This document shows positions 1-8,467 of a DNA stretch of 64,000 nucleotides, in pieces. The first letter of the stretch is position 1. Every line of letters begins with the position of its first letter. The translations under genes were made by a program, and so were the position numbers. The DNA is from Thermoplasmata archaeon (GTDB lineage Archaea; Thermoplasmatota; Thermoplasmata; Thermoplasmatales; Thermoplasmataceae), in contig JAJYRA010000025.1 of the NCBI GenBank assembly GCA_021794355.1, positions 1 through 64,000 on the forward strand, given 5' to 3'. Under the pieces are notes generated by a model. It was given only the letters and a program-made list of their open reading frames with translations, did no database searches and was not told the origin of the DNA.

Positions 1-117
1 TACAACATAATAAAAAAAGCAATCCCTGAAGCGTTTGTGAACGGGATAGAGGGTACTGGGTTGTATCCACGAAGTTTAAGCATCAAACAGATGATAACTT
101 CCAAAGGTTTGTGTTAA
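1..117 (+). CDS. C-terminal tail of an unidentified protein, cut by the window edge
   Basis: Frame 1 is open from the first base to a TAA at 115-117 and gives about 38 residues ending in a basic tail (GLYPRSLSIKQ is the most protein-like part). I do not recognise the family; a transposase end is possible but unproven. The following 190 bases up to the thioesterase hold no convincing gene. An open frame continues through 133-342, but it has no start and overlaps the thioesterase, so I take it as chance. Confidence 0.3.
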   Translation, partial: YNIIKKAIPEAFVNGIEGTGLYPRSLSIKQMITSKGLC

Positions 118-279
118 CAGGGTTAACGGAAATCACAACCTTAAGCAATACCCTGAGAAAAAAAGCATACCTTATTCTCACCTTCATTCATTATGGCTTG
201 AAACTGGAAATTCAGTTGGAAATGCTATAACGTTATCGGGAAACCTGAAAGGAAAAATTGTAAAAATAGCCTGCTATAG

Positions 280-287
280 TATAAATA
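280..287 (+). promoter_or_regulatory. TATA box of the PaaI thioesterase gene
   Basis: TATAAATA is centred about 25 nt before the ATG at 309. This is the spacing expected if transcription starts at or next to the start codon (leaderless mRNA), and it favours ATG 309 over the TTG at 300 chosen in the ORF track. Confidence 0.55.
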
Positions 288-308
288 CGGTATTGTATTT
301 TGCTTCAT

Positions 309-707
309 ATGGACACCAATTCAAGACTGAATACACTTATTAATTCTGACAATTACATGAAAACGTTTCAGATTGAAGTTTTGAATGAAACACCCGGGAC
401 TGTAAGTCTGAAAGTTATGCTGGAAGATAGGCATATGAGAAGTGGAAATGTTGTGAACGGAGGTATCATGGCAGGATTGTTTGATATTGCCGGCGCACTT
501 TCTATTTTTACTATTCCTGAGGTTATGAATGCATTTACAATTTCGCTGAACGTGAATTTTCTTGAACCCCTAAGTGGTGAATATTGCATCCTCAAATCAA
601 GCATAAGGAGAGTGGGGGGAAAGCACGCGTTTATAGAGATGGAGAATATTGATAAGAATGGAAAGGTGGCTGCAACTGCCCACGGAATCTGGGCCATAGT
701 GAGGTAA
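309..707 (+). CDS. PaaI-family hotdog-fold acyl-CoA thioesterase
   Basis: A 132-residue single-domain hotdog protein. The signature NGGIMAGLFDIAG around residues 50-62 matches the PaaI/YbgC helix motif in which Asn/Gly and Asp shape the thioester site. Such enzymes hydrolyse acyl- or aryl-CoA esters in the cytosol; the natural substrate cannot be read from sequence. The gene ends 7 nt before coaBC, so the two are probably cotranscribed, which fits a role in CoA or acyl-CoA turnover. ATG 309 is preferred because a TATA box lies 25 nt upstream; the TTG at 300 would add three residues. Confidence 0.82.
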   Translation: MDTNSRLNTLINSDNYMKTFQIEVLNETPGTVSLKVMLEDRHMRSGNVVNGGIMAGLFDIAGALSIFTIPEVMNAFTISLNVNFLEPLSGEYCILKSSIRRVGGKHAFIEMENIDKNGKVAATAHGIWAIVR

Positions 708-714
708 TTAGGGG

Positions 715-1872
715 ATGGATAATAAATTGCTTTCGGGAATGAATATCGTGATGATTGTCAGCGGAAGCATATCTGCTTACAGAACACCAGATATAGTGAG
801 AGATCTCATAAAGAGTGGTGCATCTGTAAGGGTGATCCTGTCAAAAGCAGCCTCAAGAATAATAGGAAAACAGGCTCTGGAGTGGGCATCTGAACAGTCC
901 GTTATTGAAGAACTGACTGGAAATATGGAGCACATAAACCTCTTTGCGGAAAACAGGGAGAAAACTGTTCTTCTCGTGTGTCCAGCGACATACAATATGG
1001 TAGGAAAGATGGCCAACGGAATAGCAGATGATCCTTCAGGAACCGTGTTCGCAAATGCCATAGGTTCCCATATAAACACGGTAATTGTTCCAGCTATGCA
1101 TATGGAAATGTATGATAATCCAATAATGGGAAAGAATTTGAAAATTCTGGAAGAACTTGGCGTGAAAATAGTGTCACCAAGGATTGAAGATGGAAAGGCC
1201 AAAATTATGTGGTCCGATGAGATAATCGACACGATCCTTAGAAAAAAATCGAGAGGAAAGACAATTCTTATAATTTCAGGAAGGAGTGATGTGAAAATTG
1301 ATCCGGTAAGATCTCTGGTGAACAGGAGCACAGGTTACACTGGTGTTTGCATGGCCAGAGAAGCATACAGGAATGGTTATGATAATATCATATACCTTGG
1401 AAATTCTGATTACAGGATACCACACTACTGTGAATACATAAATTGTAGTGAGACGGATGATTTTTACTCAAAGGCAGAGCTTATAATAAGGAGCAGAAAA
1501 ATAGATCTCATAACAATTCCAGCAGCACTTTCAGACTTCTCAATCACACCATCTGAAAAAAAGATAAAGAGTGATTTTGCGGTTGAGATTCCCTTGAATA
1601 TAAGGGAAAAACTGATTGACTTGGTTGTAAAGATCATGAAGGAACTCAACCTAAAGGTCCCCATAATAAGATTCAAGCTCACCGACGAAGAATATTCACC
1701 AAAGGATCGTGGCCAGATTACAGTCGTAGATAACGCATCTGAAAACCCCTTCGGCATAAGGGAGAACAGGTATACCATATATGATGGAAATAAAAGACTG
1801 TTGGAACGGACCATGACCAAGGAGGAACTTGCGTCCATTCTGTTGAGGATAGGTGAGGATACCGGTGAGTGA
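715..1872 (+). CDS. coaBC: bifunctional phosphopantothenoylcysteine decarboxylase / phosphopantothenate-cysteine ligase
   Basis: Catalyses two consecutive CoA-synthesis steps: CTP-dependent joining of cysteine to 4'-phosphopantothenate (CoaB) and flavin-dependent decarboxylation (CoaC). The N-terminal flavoprotein half shows GSISAY near residue 17, EHINL with the expected catalytic His near 73, PATYNMVGKMANGIADD at 90-106 and PAMHMEMYDNP at 126-136. The C-terminal half (from about 180) has the CoaB nucleotide-binding start IISGRSDVKIDPVR, a variant of the usual GGT-E-DPVR, then NRSTGYTG and AALSDF. At 385 residues it is near the usual 390-400. It overlaps the next ORF by 20 nt, indicating translational coupling. 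Confidence 0.92.
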   Translation: MDNKLLSGMNIVMIVSGSISAYRTPDIVRDLIKSGASVRVILSKAASRIIGKQALEWASEQSVIEELTGNMEHINLFAENREKTVLLVCPATYNMVGKMANGIADDPSGTVFANAIGSHINTVIVPAMHMEMYDNPIMGKNLKILEELGVKIVSPRIEDGKAKIMWSDEIIDTILRKKSRGKTILIISGRSDVKIDPVRSLVNRSTGYTGVCMAREAYRNGYDNIIYLGNSDYRIPHYCEYINCSETDDFYSKAELIIRSRKIDLITIPAALSDFSITPSEKKIKSDFAVEIPLNIREKLIDLVVKIMKELNLKVPIIRFKLTDEEYSPKDRGQITVVDNASENPFGIRENRYTIYDGNKRLLERTMTKEELASILLRIGEDTGE

Positions 1873-2623
1873 AATTAATATTTCAGCATATCAACTTCAA
1901 ATCACTAAAAAGGAGGATTTCCTCAAGCAATCAGATGAACTTTTAGATGATTTCCCCAGGAAGGGCTTTGTTATATTTCCTGAAAGATTTTTACTGGATA
2001 CCATAGGTGAAGATGAGGATCGGGATATATTCCAATTTCTGAAAGACCTTTCACAGAGAGTAACACTCATTGCAGGTTCCCTTCTTGTAAGGGAAAATGA
2101 CAGGATATACAACAGATCATACGTTTTCCATCTGGGCAAGACTGTAGGGTATCAGGATAAGATCGTGCCCTTTAGCAGGGAAAGAGGACGGATTACTCCG
2201 GGAAGAACAATAAAGATTTTTTCCAGCGAAAAGCTATGCTTTGCAGTTCCCGTATGCTATGATCTCGATTTTCCATTTTTTTCCAAACTCAGTGCGGTTC
2301 ATGGCGCAAGATTCATTTTTAATCCATCCCTCATAAGAAGGGATTTCCACGAAGAATGGCATCAATATATGATCACCAGAGCCCTGGAAAACAGAATTTC
2401 CCTGGTATCGGTAAATTCAACAACGGATATATTCAACGGGGATTCCATTTATGTTGAAACATATGAGGAAGATGAAGGTGTGAGGATAAGGAAAACAATA
2501 ATGGGAAGGAATAAGAAAAAAACATTTAAATTCTCCCTTGGGAATATTTCAGATAAATTCATGCAGAGAATTGCTGAAGATCCTGGTGTTTATTCATTCC
2601 CTGTTAAGAAAATCTTCTATTGA
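1853..2623 (+). CDS. carbon-nitrogen hydrolase (nitrilase superfamily amidase)
   Basis: The Glu-Lys-Cys triad of the nitrilase fold is visible: Glu-44 in FPERF, Lys-103 in QDKIVPF and Cys-135 in VCYD. Length 256 fits a stand-alone amidase. The family hydrolyses C-N bonds in amides such as deaminated glutathione, carbamoyl-putrescine or omega-amides; the substrate here is unknown. The start GTG at 1853 overlaps coaBC by 20 nt; a second GTG at 1865 is equally possible. The 3' end overlaps the convergent hydrolase gene by 30 nt. Confidence 0.85.
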   Translation: MRIPVSEINISAYQLQITKKEDFLKQSDELLDDFPRKGFVIFPERFLLDTIGEDEDRDIFQFLKDLSQRVTLIAGSLLVRENDRIYNRSYVFHLGKTVGYQDKIVPFSRERGRITPGRTIKIFSSEKLCFAVPVCYDLDFPFFSKLSAVHGARFIFNPSLIRRDFHEEWHQYMITRALENRISLVSVNSTTDIFNGDSIYVETYEEDEGVRIRKTIMGRNKKKTFKFSLGNISDKFMQRIAEDPGVYSFPVKKIFY

Positions 2624-3301
2624 TCTGCATACTTCGTCACTTGAAGAAATATGAGGAGTGTGTGTCCCGCTCTGGATCAATTTAAGAGTTGAATCCGGAA
2701 TTAACTGGCTCATCCGTACTCCATATTCAGATGGGATCATATGGTCATTCATCCCCCAGATTATAAGAGTTCTTTTGGTTATTTTTTCGAGTTGATCCTC
2801 TGAAATTTTATAGGTTTTACCTGAATTATTTTCAACGATTTTCCTCATTATTCTCATGTCATTTTTTGGGCTCACCCTTTCCAGTCTTTCAAGAAACTTT
2901 TCCACTGTCTCCTGCCCCTGATCTCCCACGGTAAGGTTGGTTCCCGCGCTATCCATCAGAACAAGTCCCAGTGAATTTTTGAATGTAGTTTCATAGGACA
3001 ATGCAACCCACCCGCCATAGGAATTTCCTCCAACAAAAAAATCCTTAAGATTTAACAAACGCATTAACTCGTTAATCATTCTTGCCTGATCACTGATCCT
3101 TATGTCATCAGGTTTTGCTGACCTTCCATGACCCAGGAGATCTGGAAAAACCAGACCAATATCATCATCCAAGCATGATGAGATCTTCATAAAATTATTA
3201 CCGACACCACCAAGACCGTGAAGAAGCACGAGATATTTCTTTCCTTTCCTCAATAGAAAAGATACCTTCCCATATGAGGTTTCGACGGTATTTCTATTCA
3301 T
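2594..3301 (-). CDS. alpha/beta-hydrolase fold esterase/lipase-like protein
   Basis: A 235-residue cytosolic hydrolase with the oxyanion motif HGLGG at 28-32, the nucleophile elbow GNSYGG (Ser-94), a probable acid Asp-186 in GMNDHMIP and His-214 in SGTHTPH, in the canonical order. No signal peptide. The substrate is not predictable; relatives include carboxylesterases and ring-cleavage hydrolases. It is convergent with, and overlaps, the nitrilase gene; upstream lies an AT-rich intergenic region shared with the divergent ppdK gene. Confidence 0.85.
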   Translation of the reverse strand: MNRNTVETSYGKVSFLLRKGKKYLVLLHGLGGVGNNFMKISSCLDDDIGLVFPDLLGHGRSAKPDDIRISDQARMINELMRLLNLKDFFVGGNSYGGWVALSYETTFKNSLGLVLMDSAGTNLTVGDQGQETVEKFLERLERVSPKNDMRIMRKIVENNSGKTYKISEDQLEKITKRTLIIWGMNDHMIPSEYGVRMSQLIPDSTLKLIQSGTHTPHISSSDEVCRSIEDFLNRE

Positions 3302-3413
3302 ATAATAACCTTATGGCATACTGGTCTTAAAATGTGCCAAAATTAAATACTTATATTTATTCATAAAAATAATTTAACGTCACCGGAGAACATCATGTCA
3401 TAATTACCTAAAA

Positions 3414-3422
3414 TTTTAAATA
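3414..3422 (+). promoter_or_regulatory. candidate TATA box for ppdK
   Basis: TTTTAAATA is centred about 25 nt before the GTG at 3443. It therefore supports a leaderless transcript starting at that GTG. The tracked ATG at 3422 overlaps the element, so if this is the promoter that ATG cannot be in the message. A second AT-rich element (TTATATTTA near 3353-3361) could drive a longer leader. Confidence 0.4.
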
Positions 3423-3442
3423 TGGTAAAGTATGGTTCAAGC

Positions 3443-6124
3443 GTGGCAACCCAAAGAAAATATATTTATAAATTTGAGGAAGGAAGCAAGGAAATGACCT
3501 CCATTCTTGGAGGCAAGGGGGCTGGTCTGGCAGAAATGAAAAGGCTTGGACTCAATGTTCCAGATGGCTTCATCATAACAACTGAAGCATGTATAGCATA
3601 TCAGAAAGGGAACAAATTTCCTGATGGTCTAACTGCATCCATAAAAGAGAACATGAAATCTCTTGAGGAAAAGACGGGAAAAATTTTTGGAAGCGACAAA
3701 ATTCCACTGTTGGTTTCGGTAAGATCCGGTGCCCCCGTAAGCATGCCCGGAATGATGGATACAATTCTGAACGTCGGGATGAATGATCAATCACTTAAGG
3801 CTCTTCACAGTTCAACAAAAAATGAAAGGTTCGCCATTGATTCCTATCGCAGGTTGAAACAGATGTTTGGGAATGTTGTTTTCAATATTCCCCACGAAGA
3901 TTTTGAGGAGATTATAGAGGAGATCAAGGAAAAACATGGGAAAAAGTTTGACACGGAACTCACTGCGGACCAATTGAAGAAGATTGCAGATGTCTTTGAT
4001 TCAGTGTATGAAAAATATGGGAAAAAATTCCCCCAGGACCCTGAGAAACAATTGATGCTTGCGGTGGAGGCTGTGTTCAACTCCTGGAATTCACCAAGAG
4101 CTGTGGCATACAGAGAGATAAACCATATTGACAATAATCTCGGAACAGCAGTGAACGTAGTTTCCATGGTATTTGGGAATATGGGCGATGATTCCGCAAC
4201 CGGAGTGGCTTTCACGAGAAATCCAAATACTGGTGAAAAGGAGTTATTCGGTGAATACCTCCTCAATGCCCAGGGGGAGGATGTTGTGGCCGGTATCAGG
4301 ACACCAAGGAAAATATCGGATCTGAAGAGGCAGATGCCTGAAGCCTATGAGGATTTTTTAAAATCTGCTGATATTCTGGAGAAGAATTATCGAGATATGC
4401 AGGACATGGAATTTACCATAGAGAAGGGAAAATTCTTCATGTTGCAGACCAGAAATGGAAAGAGGAGTGCAAGGGCCACGGTGAGGATAGCTGTGGAGAT
4501 GGCAAAGGAAGGGCTCATAACCATGGAAGAGGCTGTGATGAGGGTGAAACCGGAAACCCTTGATATTCTTTTTCATCCTCAGGTAAAAAAGAGCGGGAAA
4601 GAAAAGGTTTTGGGACATGGGCTTGCAGCCTCTCCCGGAGCTGCAATCGGACAGATTGTTTTCTCATCTGACAGAGCTGTGGAACTATCCAGAGAAAAGA
4701 AGAAGGTGATACTTGTGAGACCGGAAACAACGGCTGATGATGTCAGGGGTATGGCAGCCTCTGAAGGTTTTCTCACACAGAAGGGGGGAATGACATCCCA
4801 CGCGGCAGTGGTTGCCAGGGCCATGGGAAAGCCTGCAGTCGTTGGTGTGGAATCAATGAAAGTAAACGTGAGGGAAAGATCCCTTACCATAGATGGTTCC
4901 ATTCTTAGGGAGGGAGAAATTATAACTGTTGATGGAACCAATGGGGAATTCCTTCTGGGAGTCACTGATCTGGAAGAGGCACAGGTTGGAGAGCATATAG
5001 AAATTTTACTCAAATGGTCTGATTCCTTCAGAAGACTGGGAATAAGGGCTAATGCTAATACACCAGAGGAAGCCATACTGGCAAGGAAGAATGGCGGAAA
5101 GGGCATAGGACTGGCAAGAACTGAAAGAATGTTCCTGGGTAATGATAGAATAGATATAATGCGATCCATGATCATGAGCAAGAATACTGAGGACAGGCAA
5201 TTTTACCTTACAAAGCTTCTCCCCATGCAGATATCTGATTTTACAGAGTTCTTTAGAACAATGGAGGGTTTTCCAGTGATCATAAGGCTCCTTGATCCTC
5301 CACTACACGAATTTCTACCGGACAAGGAGGAGGTGTTGAACAGGATTTATTCCATGAAACTGAATCTTATCCGTTCCGGTGATTTGAAGGAAATTGATGA
5401 CATAATGAACAGGATAAACAGGGAGAATGAAATGCTCACAGTAATAAGATCACTGGAGGAATTCAATCCCATGTTGGGTTTCAGGGGGTGCAGACTTGGT
5501 ATAAGTTTCCCGGAGATATACGAGATGCAGGTACGTGCCATAATGAGGGCAGCCATAAATGTGATCAGGGAAGGAAAGACCATCATTCCTGAAATCATGA
5601 TTCCCCTCGTGGGAACTGAAAGAGAACTGGCTGTACTGAGGGAAAGACTTGAAATAATCGCCAGGGATGAAATAGGGCACTTTCAGGTGAAATACAAGTT
5701 CGGTACAATGATTGAAATACCAAGAGCCTGCCTTGTGGCCGATAAAATAGCAAAGAGTGCAGATTTCTTTTCCTTCGGGACAAACGATCTGACACAGATG
5801 ACTTTTGGATATAGCAGGGATGACGCGGAGGGAAAGTTCATGTCAAAGTATCTCGAGGAGAAGATCTTGAGTAACGATCCATTCAGGTCCGTGGACATCG
5901 AGGGTGTGGGCGAACTGATGAAAATTGCTCTGGAAAGGGGAAAGAAAGGTAACAAAGAACTGGAAGTTGGTATCTGCGGAGAACAGGGTGGAGACCCTGA
6001 AACCATAGAATTCTGTCACAGGATTGGGCTTGATTATGTCTCGGCCTCGCCTTTCAGGATACCCATTGCCAGACTATCTGCTGCAAGGGCTGCCCTAACT
6101 GAGAGAGGCCCTAGAAAGGCATAA
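3443..6124 (+). CDS. ppdK: pyruvate, phosphate dikinase
   Basis: Interconverts pyruvate, ATP and phosphate with PEP, AMP and PPi; in archaea it serves glycolysis or gluconeogenesis. Order: N-terminal ATP-grasp domain (LGGKGAGLAEM, then the RSGAPVSMPGMMDT motif), swivelling phospho-His domain (GGMTSHAAVVAR, His about 453 in this numbering) and a C-terminal TIM barrel binding PEP/pyruvate, with GTNDLTQM and the catalytic Cys in GICGEQGG. The length of about 893 residues is typical (870-900), so the gene looks complete. The start is chosen as GTG 3443 because MATQRKYIYKFEEG aligns with the usual family start and a TATA box lies 25 nt upstream; ATG 3422 would add seven residues. Confidence 0.95.
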   Translation: MATQRKYIYKFEEGSKEMTSILGGKGAGLAEMKRLGLNVPDGFIITTEACIAYQKGNKFPDGLTASIKENMKSLEEKTGKIFGSDKIPLLVSVRSGAPVSMPGMMDTILNVGMNDQSLKALHSSTKNERFAIDSYRRLKQMFGNVVFNIPHEDFEEIIEEIKEKHGKKFDTELTADQLKKIADVFDSVYEKYGKKFPQDPEKQLMLAVEAVFNSWNSPRAVAYREINHIDNNLGTAVNVVSMVFGNMGDDSATGVAFTRNPNTGEKELFGEYLLNAQGEDVVAGIRTPRKISDLKRQMPEAYEDFLKSADILEKNYRDMQDMEFTIEKGKFFMLQTRNGKRSARATVRIAVEMAKEGLITMEEAVMRVKPETLDILFHPQVKKSGKEKVLGHGLAASPGAAIGQIVFSSDRAVELSREKKKVILVRPETTADDVRGMAASEGFLTQKGGMTSHAAVVARAMGKPAVVGVESMKVNVRERSLTIDGSILREGEIITVDGTNGEFLLGVTDLEEAQVGEHIEILLKWSDSFRRLGIRANANTPEEAILARKNGGKGIGLARTERMFLGNDRIDIMRSMIMSKNTEDRQFYLTKLLPMQISDFTEFFRTMEGFPVIIRLLDPPLHEFLPDKEEVLNRIYSMKLNLIRSGDLKEIDDIMNRINRENEMLTVIRSLEEFNPMLGFRGCRLGISFPEIYEMQVRAIMRAAINVIREGKTIIPEIMIPLVGTERELAVLRERLEIIARDEIGHFQVKYKFGTMIEIPRACLVADKIAKSADFFSFGTNDLTQMTFGYSRDDAEGKFMSKYLEEKILSNDPFRSVDIEGVGELMKIALERGKKGNKELEVGICGEQGGDPETIEFCHRIGLDYVSASPFRIPIARLSAARAALTERGPRKA

Positions 6125-6131
6125 TCCAGAA

Positions 6132-6851
6132 CTATAACTGCAGATCTGAAAACTCGCATCCCCTGTCTGTTAAAAACGTATCAATATTCAATTTTTTAAG
6201 CAGGTCAAGTTCATTCCTTTCGTTTATGATCCATGGAATTATTTTTCTACCCAATTTCCCAATGTCTGAGTATTTATCCATTTTCAGAATGGAAAACTCG
6301 GGCATTATGTAATCTATAAATCCAGGAACACGGGATTTTAGCATGCTATCAACCATGATCTTAGTTTCCTCCGCAATATCCAGTCCAGTCTTGTAGGAAA
6401 TATTCATCTCCTTCATTTCCCTGATTGCAACCACGTCAAAGGAGATTAAAACAATATTCTGCTTGCCGAAATTTTGAAGAACATTATGGGTTGCTATCTC
6501 CAACCCTTCGTTTATTCTATCCCCTCTCTCGTCTCTTGTTTTCATCTCGATGAAAATCTTCATCTCCGGGAATTTCTTAAGAACATCGTCCAGTAGGGGT
6601 ATTTCCTGATCTCCTCCAAAAATTTTTTTCTTTTTGATTTCGCTGTAGGAAAAGTCGCTTATCTGACCGTCCATACCGAGAATTCTCTGGGTGCTTGAAT
6701 CGTGAAATACTACTACCCGGTTGTCCCCTGTTATCTGGATGTCTAACTCTATACCATACAGCCCGCATCTTCTCGCTTCCATAAAAGACTTAATGCTGTT
6801 TTCAGGAAATAATTGGGGAACTCCCCGGTGACCGATGATATTGAAACCCAT
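6132..6851 (-). CDS. ugpQ: glycerophosphodiester phosphodiesterase
   Basis: Cleaves glycerophosphodiesters to an alcohol and glycerol phosphate. The GDPD-family TIM-barrel residues are present: GHRG with His-8/Arg-9 followed by PENS, ELD with Glu-35 and Asp-37, and VFHD with His-50. Length 239 matches the cytosolic UgpQ-like class and there is no signal peptide. It is divergent from the glycerol-3-phosphate dehydrogenase gene 26-56 nt away, so product and next enzyme are genetically linked. The 3' end meets ppdK tail to tail with a 7-nt gap. Confidence 0.88.
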   Translation of the reverse strand: MGFNIIGHRGVPQLFPENSIKSFMEARRCGLYGIELDIQITGDNRVVVFHDSSTQRILGMDGQISDFSYSEIKKKKIFGGDQEIPLLDDVLKKFPEMKIFIEMKTRDERGDRINEGLEIATHNVLQNFGKQNIVLISFDVVAIREMKEMNISYKTGLDIAEETKIMVDSMLKSRVPGFIDYIMPEFSILKMDKYSDIGKLGRKIIPWIINERNELDLLKKLNIDTFLTDRGCEFSDLQL

Positions 6852-6907
6852 TATTCCCCTATTAGCATGAACTTAAAATGTTTTATCCTGACATGTTATC
6901 CCTTTTC

Positions 6908-8293
6908 ATGGCAGGAATGTTTCCTAAATCCTTTGGAGTGATGGAAAGGAGAGAGTGGATTGATCACTCACAGGATGCAGTATACGACGTGGCGATTGTT
7001 GGCGGAGGTATAACGGGAGCAGGCATTGCCAATATACTCTCACAGAATGGGTTGAAGATCATACTCCTGGAAAAGGGGGACTTTGCCTCGGGTACAAGCT
7101 CCGGATCCTCAAAGCTAATCCATGGAGGCTTACGTTATCTGGCCAATCTTCATTTAAGGGAGGTAAGAACACTTCTCAAGGAGAGAAACTATCTGTCAAA
7201 AAATACGGACATTGTAAAGTTCATGAATTTTAGGATACTCATCGATCCCTATTCATGGAAAAGAGAAACCATGAGACTGGGATTGATCACATATAACGTT
7301 TTGAGTGGAAATCCTGAATTCCCAAGAATGAAAAGGAATAGTGGAGAATATGGTTCAGAAGTTAGGGGTTATTTCACCTACAGGGATGCCTGGTCGGATG
7401 ATTGCAGGCTAACCATATACAACATATTATCAGCGGTTAATGCCGGGGCCAGGTGCCTTAATTATGCCAGGGTAGTCAGTATAAAAAACGAAGGTAATAC
7501 CATTAGAATTGATGCTGAAGATAGCGTGGATAAAAGAAAATTTTCAGTTACAGCAAGATATGGCATCAATGCTGCAGGACCATGGTCAAAAAAGGTATAC
7601 GATTTGTCTGAAGGAAAAAATGATATTTCGCTCAAGTTGAGCAAGGGTGTTCATATTGTTGTTCCAGCTGAGAAGGCAAAAACTCAAAGTGCCATTGTAT
7701 TCAGATCCCATCTGGATCAAAGACAGATGTTTATCATACCACGTGGAGAGGTAACAATAATAGGAACAACAGATAAATTCCTTAATGATCCTGATGATTT
7801 TAGTGTTTCTGAAGAGGATGTGAATTATATAGTAAGTAGCGCAAGAAGGATATTCCCCTCACTTTCAGAGGAGGACGTAACCTATTCCTACGCTGGCATA
7901 AGGCCACTCTTTGGAAATGGGGATGATCCTGGATCAATCTCAAGGGGATTTGTAATCAGGGAATCGGAAAGGATGATACATATATTTGGAGGAAAACTAA
8001 CAGATTACAGATATGCTGCAAGGAGGGTTGCTTCCATCTACGGGAAAAAGACTGACCTGAAACTTAGAATAAGAAGTATGCCTCTGGTAAATTATTCAAG
8101 ACCTCATATTAGTGGAAAAGAGTTGTACCTCTATGAGATGAATCATGAATGTGCCCTTTACCCGGAGGACATAGTGAGGAGAAGAGAAGCGTTTGACGTT
8201 TACAGGAAGGATAGGGGAAACTCTGAACTTGATCTCATCAATTCCCTGTTCGAGGATAGGGAAAATGCCCATGTCATTTCTCCTAAATCATAG
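6908..8293 (+). CDS. glpD: FAD-dependent glycerol-3-phosphate dehydrogenase
   Basis: Oxidises sn-glycerol 3-phosphate to dihydroxyacetone phosphate, passing electrons to FAD and probably membrane quinone. The protein starts with a dinucleotide fold (DVAIVGGGITGAGIA), then SGTSSGSSKLIHGGLRYL, a strong GlpA/GlpD signature, and later FGGKLTDYR. The C-terminal region is short compared with bacterial GlpD. Start is uncertain: ATG 6878 opens the ORF, ATG 6908 follows an AT-rich TTTTAT element, and ATG 6941 (MERREW) has GGAGTG directly upstream and matches the usual family start. The divergent GDPD gene supplies its substrate. Confidence 0.88.
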   Translation: MAGMFPKSFGVMERREWIDHSQDAVYDVAIVGGGITGAGIANILSQNGLKIILLEKGDFASGTSSGSSKLIHGGLRYLANLHLREVRTLLKERNYLSKNTDIVKFMNFRILIDPYSWKRETMRLGLITYNVLSGNPEFPRMKRNSGEYGSEVRGYFTYRDAWSDDCRLTIYNILSAVNAGARCLNYARVVSIKNEGNTIRIDAEDSVDKRKFSVTARYGINAAGPWSKKVYDLSEGKNDISLKLSKGVHIVVPAEKAKTQSAIVFRSHLDQRQMFIIPRGEVTIIGTTDKFLNDPDDFSVSEEDVNYIVSSARRIFPSLSEEDVTYSYAGIRPLFGNGDDPGSISRGFVIRESERMIHIFGGKLTDYRYAARRVASIYGKKTDLKLRIRSMPLVNYSRPHISGKELYLYEMNHECALYPEDIVRRREAFDVYRKDRGNSELDLINSLFEDRENAHVISPKS

Positions 8294-8467
8294 GAGTAGG
8301 AAATTTTCCGATCCTGCAAAACTATTAAGTGCTCCATAAATAAGCAAAAATGGAGTCCTTGAAAGCATTACCTATCATGGTGATTTATTCTCGTACACGA
8401 TTGAAATAATCCCTCCCCTGTCAGGATGATGGAAAATTATTCTGGTGACTTCTCCCTCCTTACCTTA

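Noticed and set aside
777-1331. 184-aa minus-strand ORF inside coaBC
   Set aside because: Shadow of coaBC; no family features.
4579-5181. 200-aa minus-strand ORF inside ppdK
   Set aside because: Antisense to a well-supported gene, Ser/Pro/Leu-rich shadow composition, no motif.
8340-8467. Short ORF of 19 codons after glpD
   Set aside because: Too short, no promoter spacing or conservation evidence.
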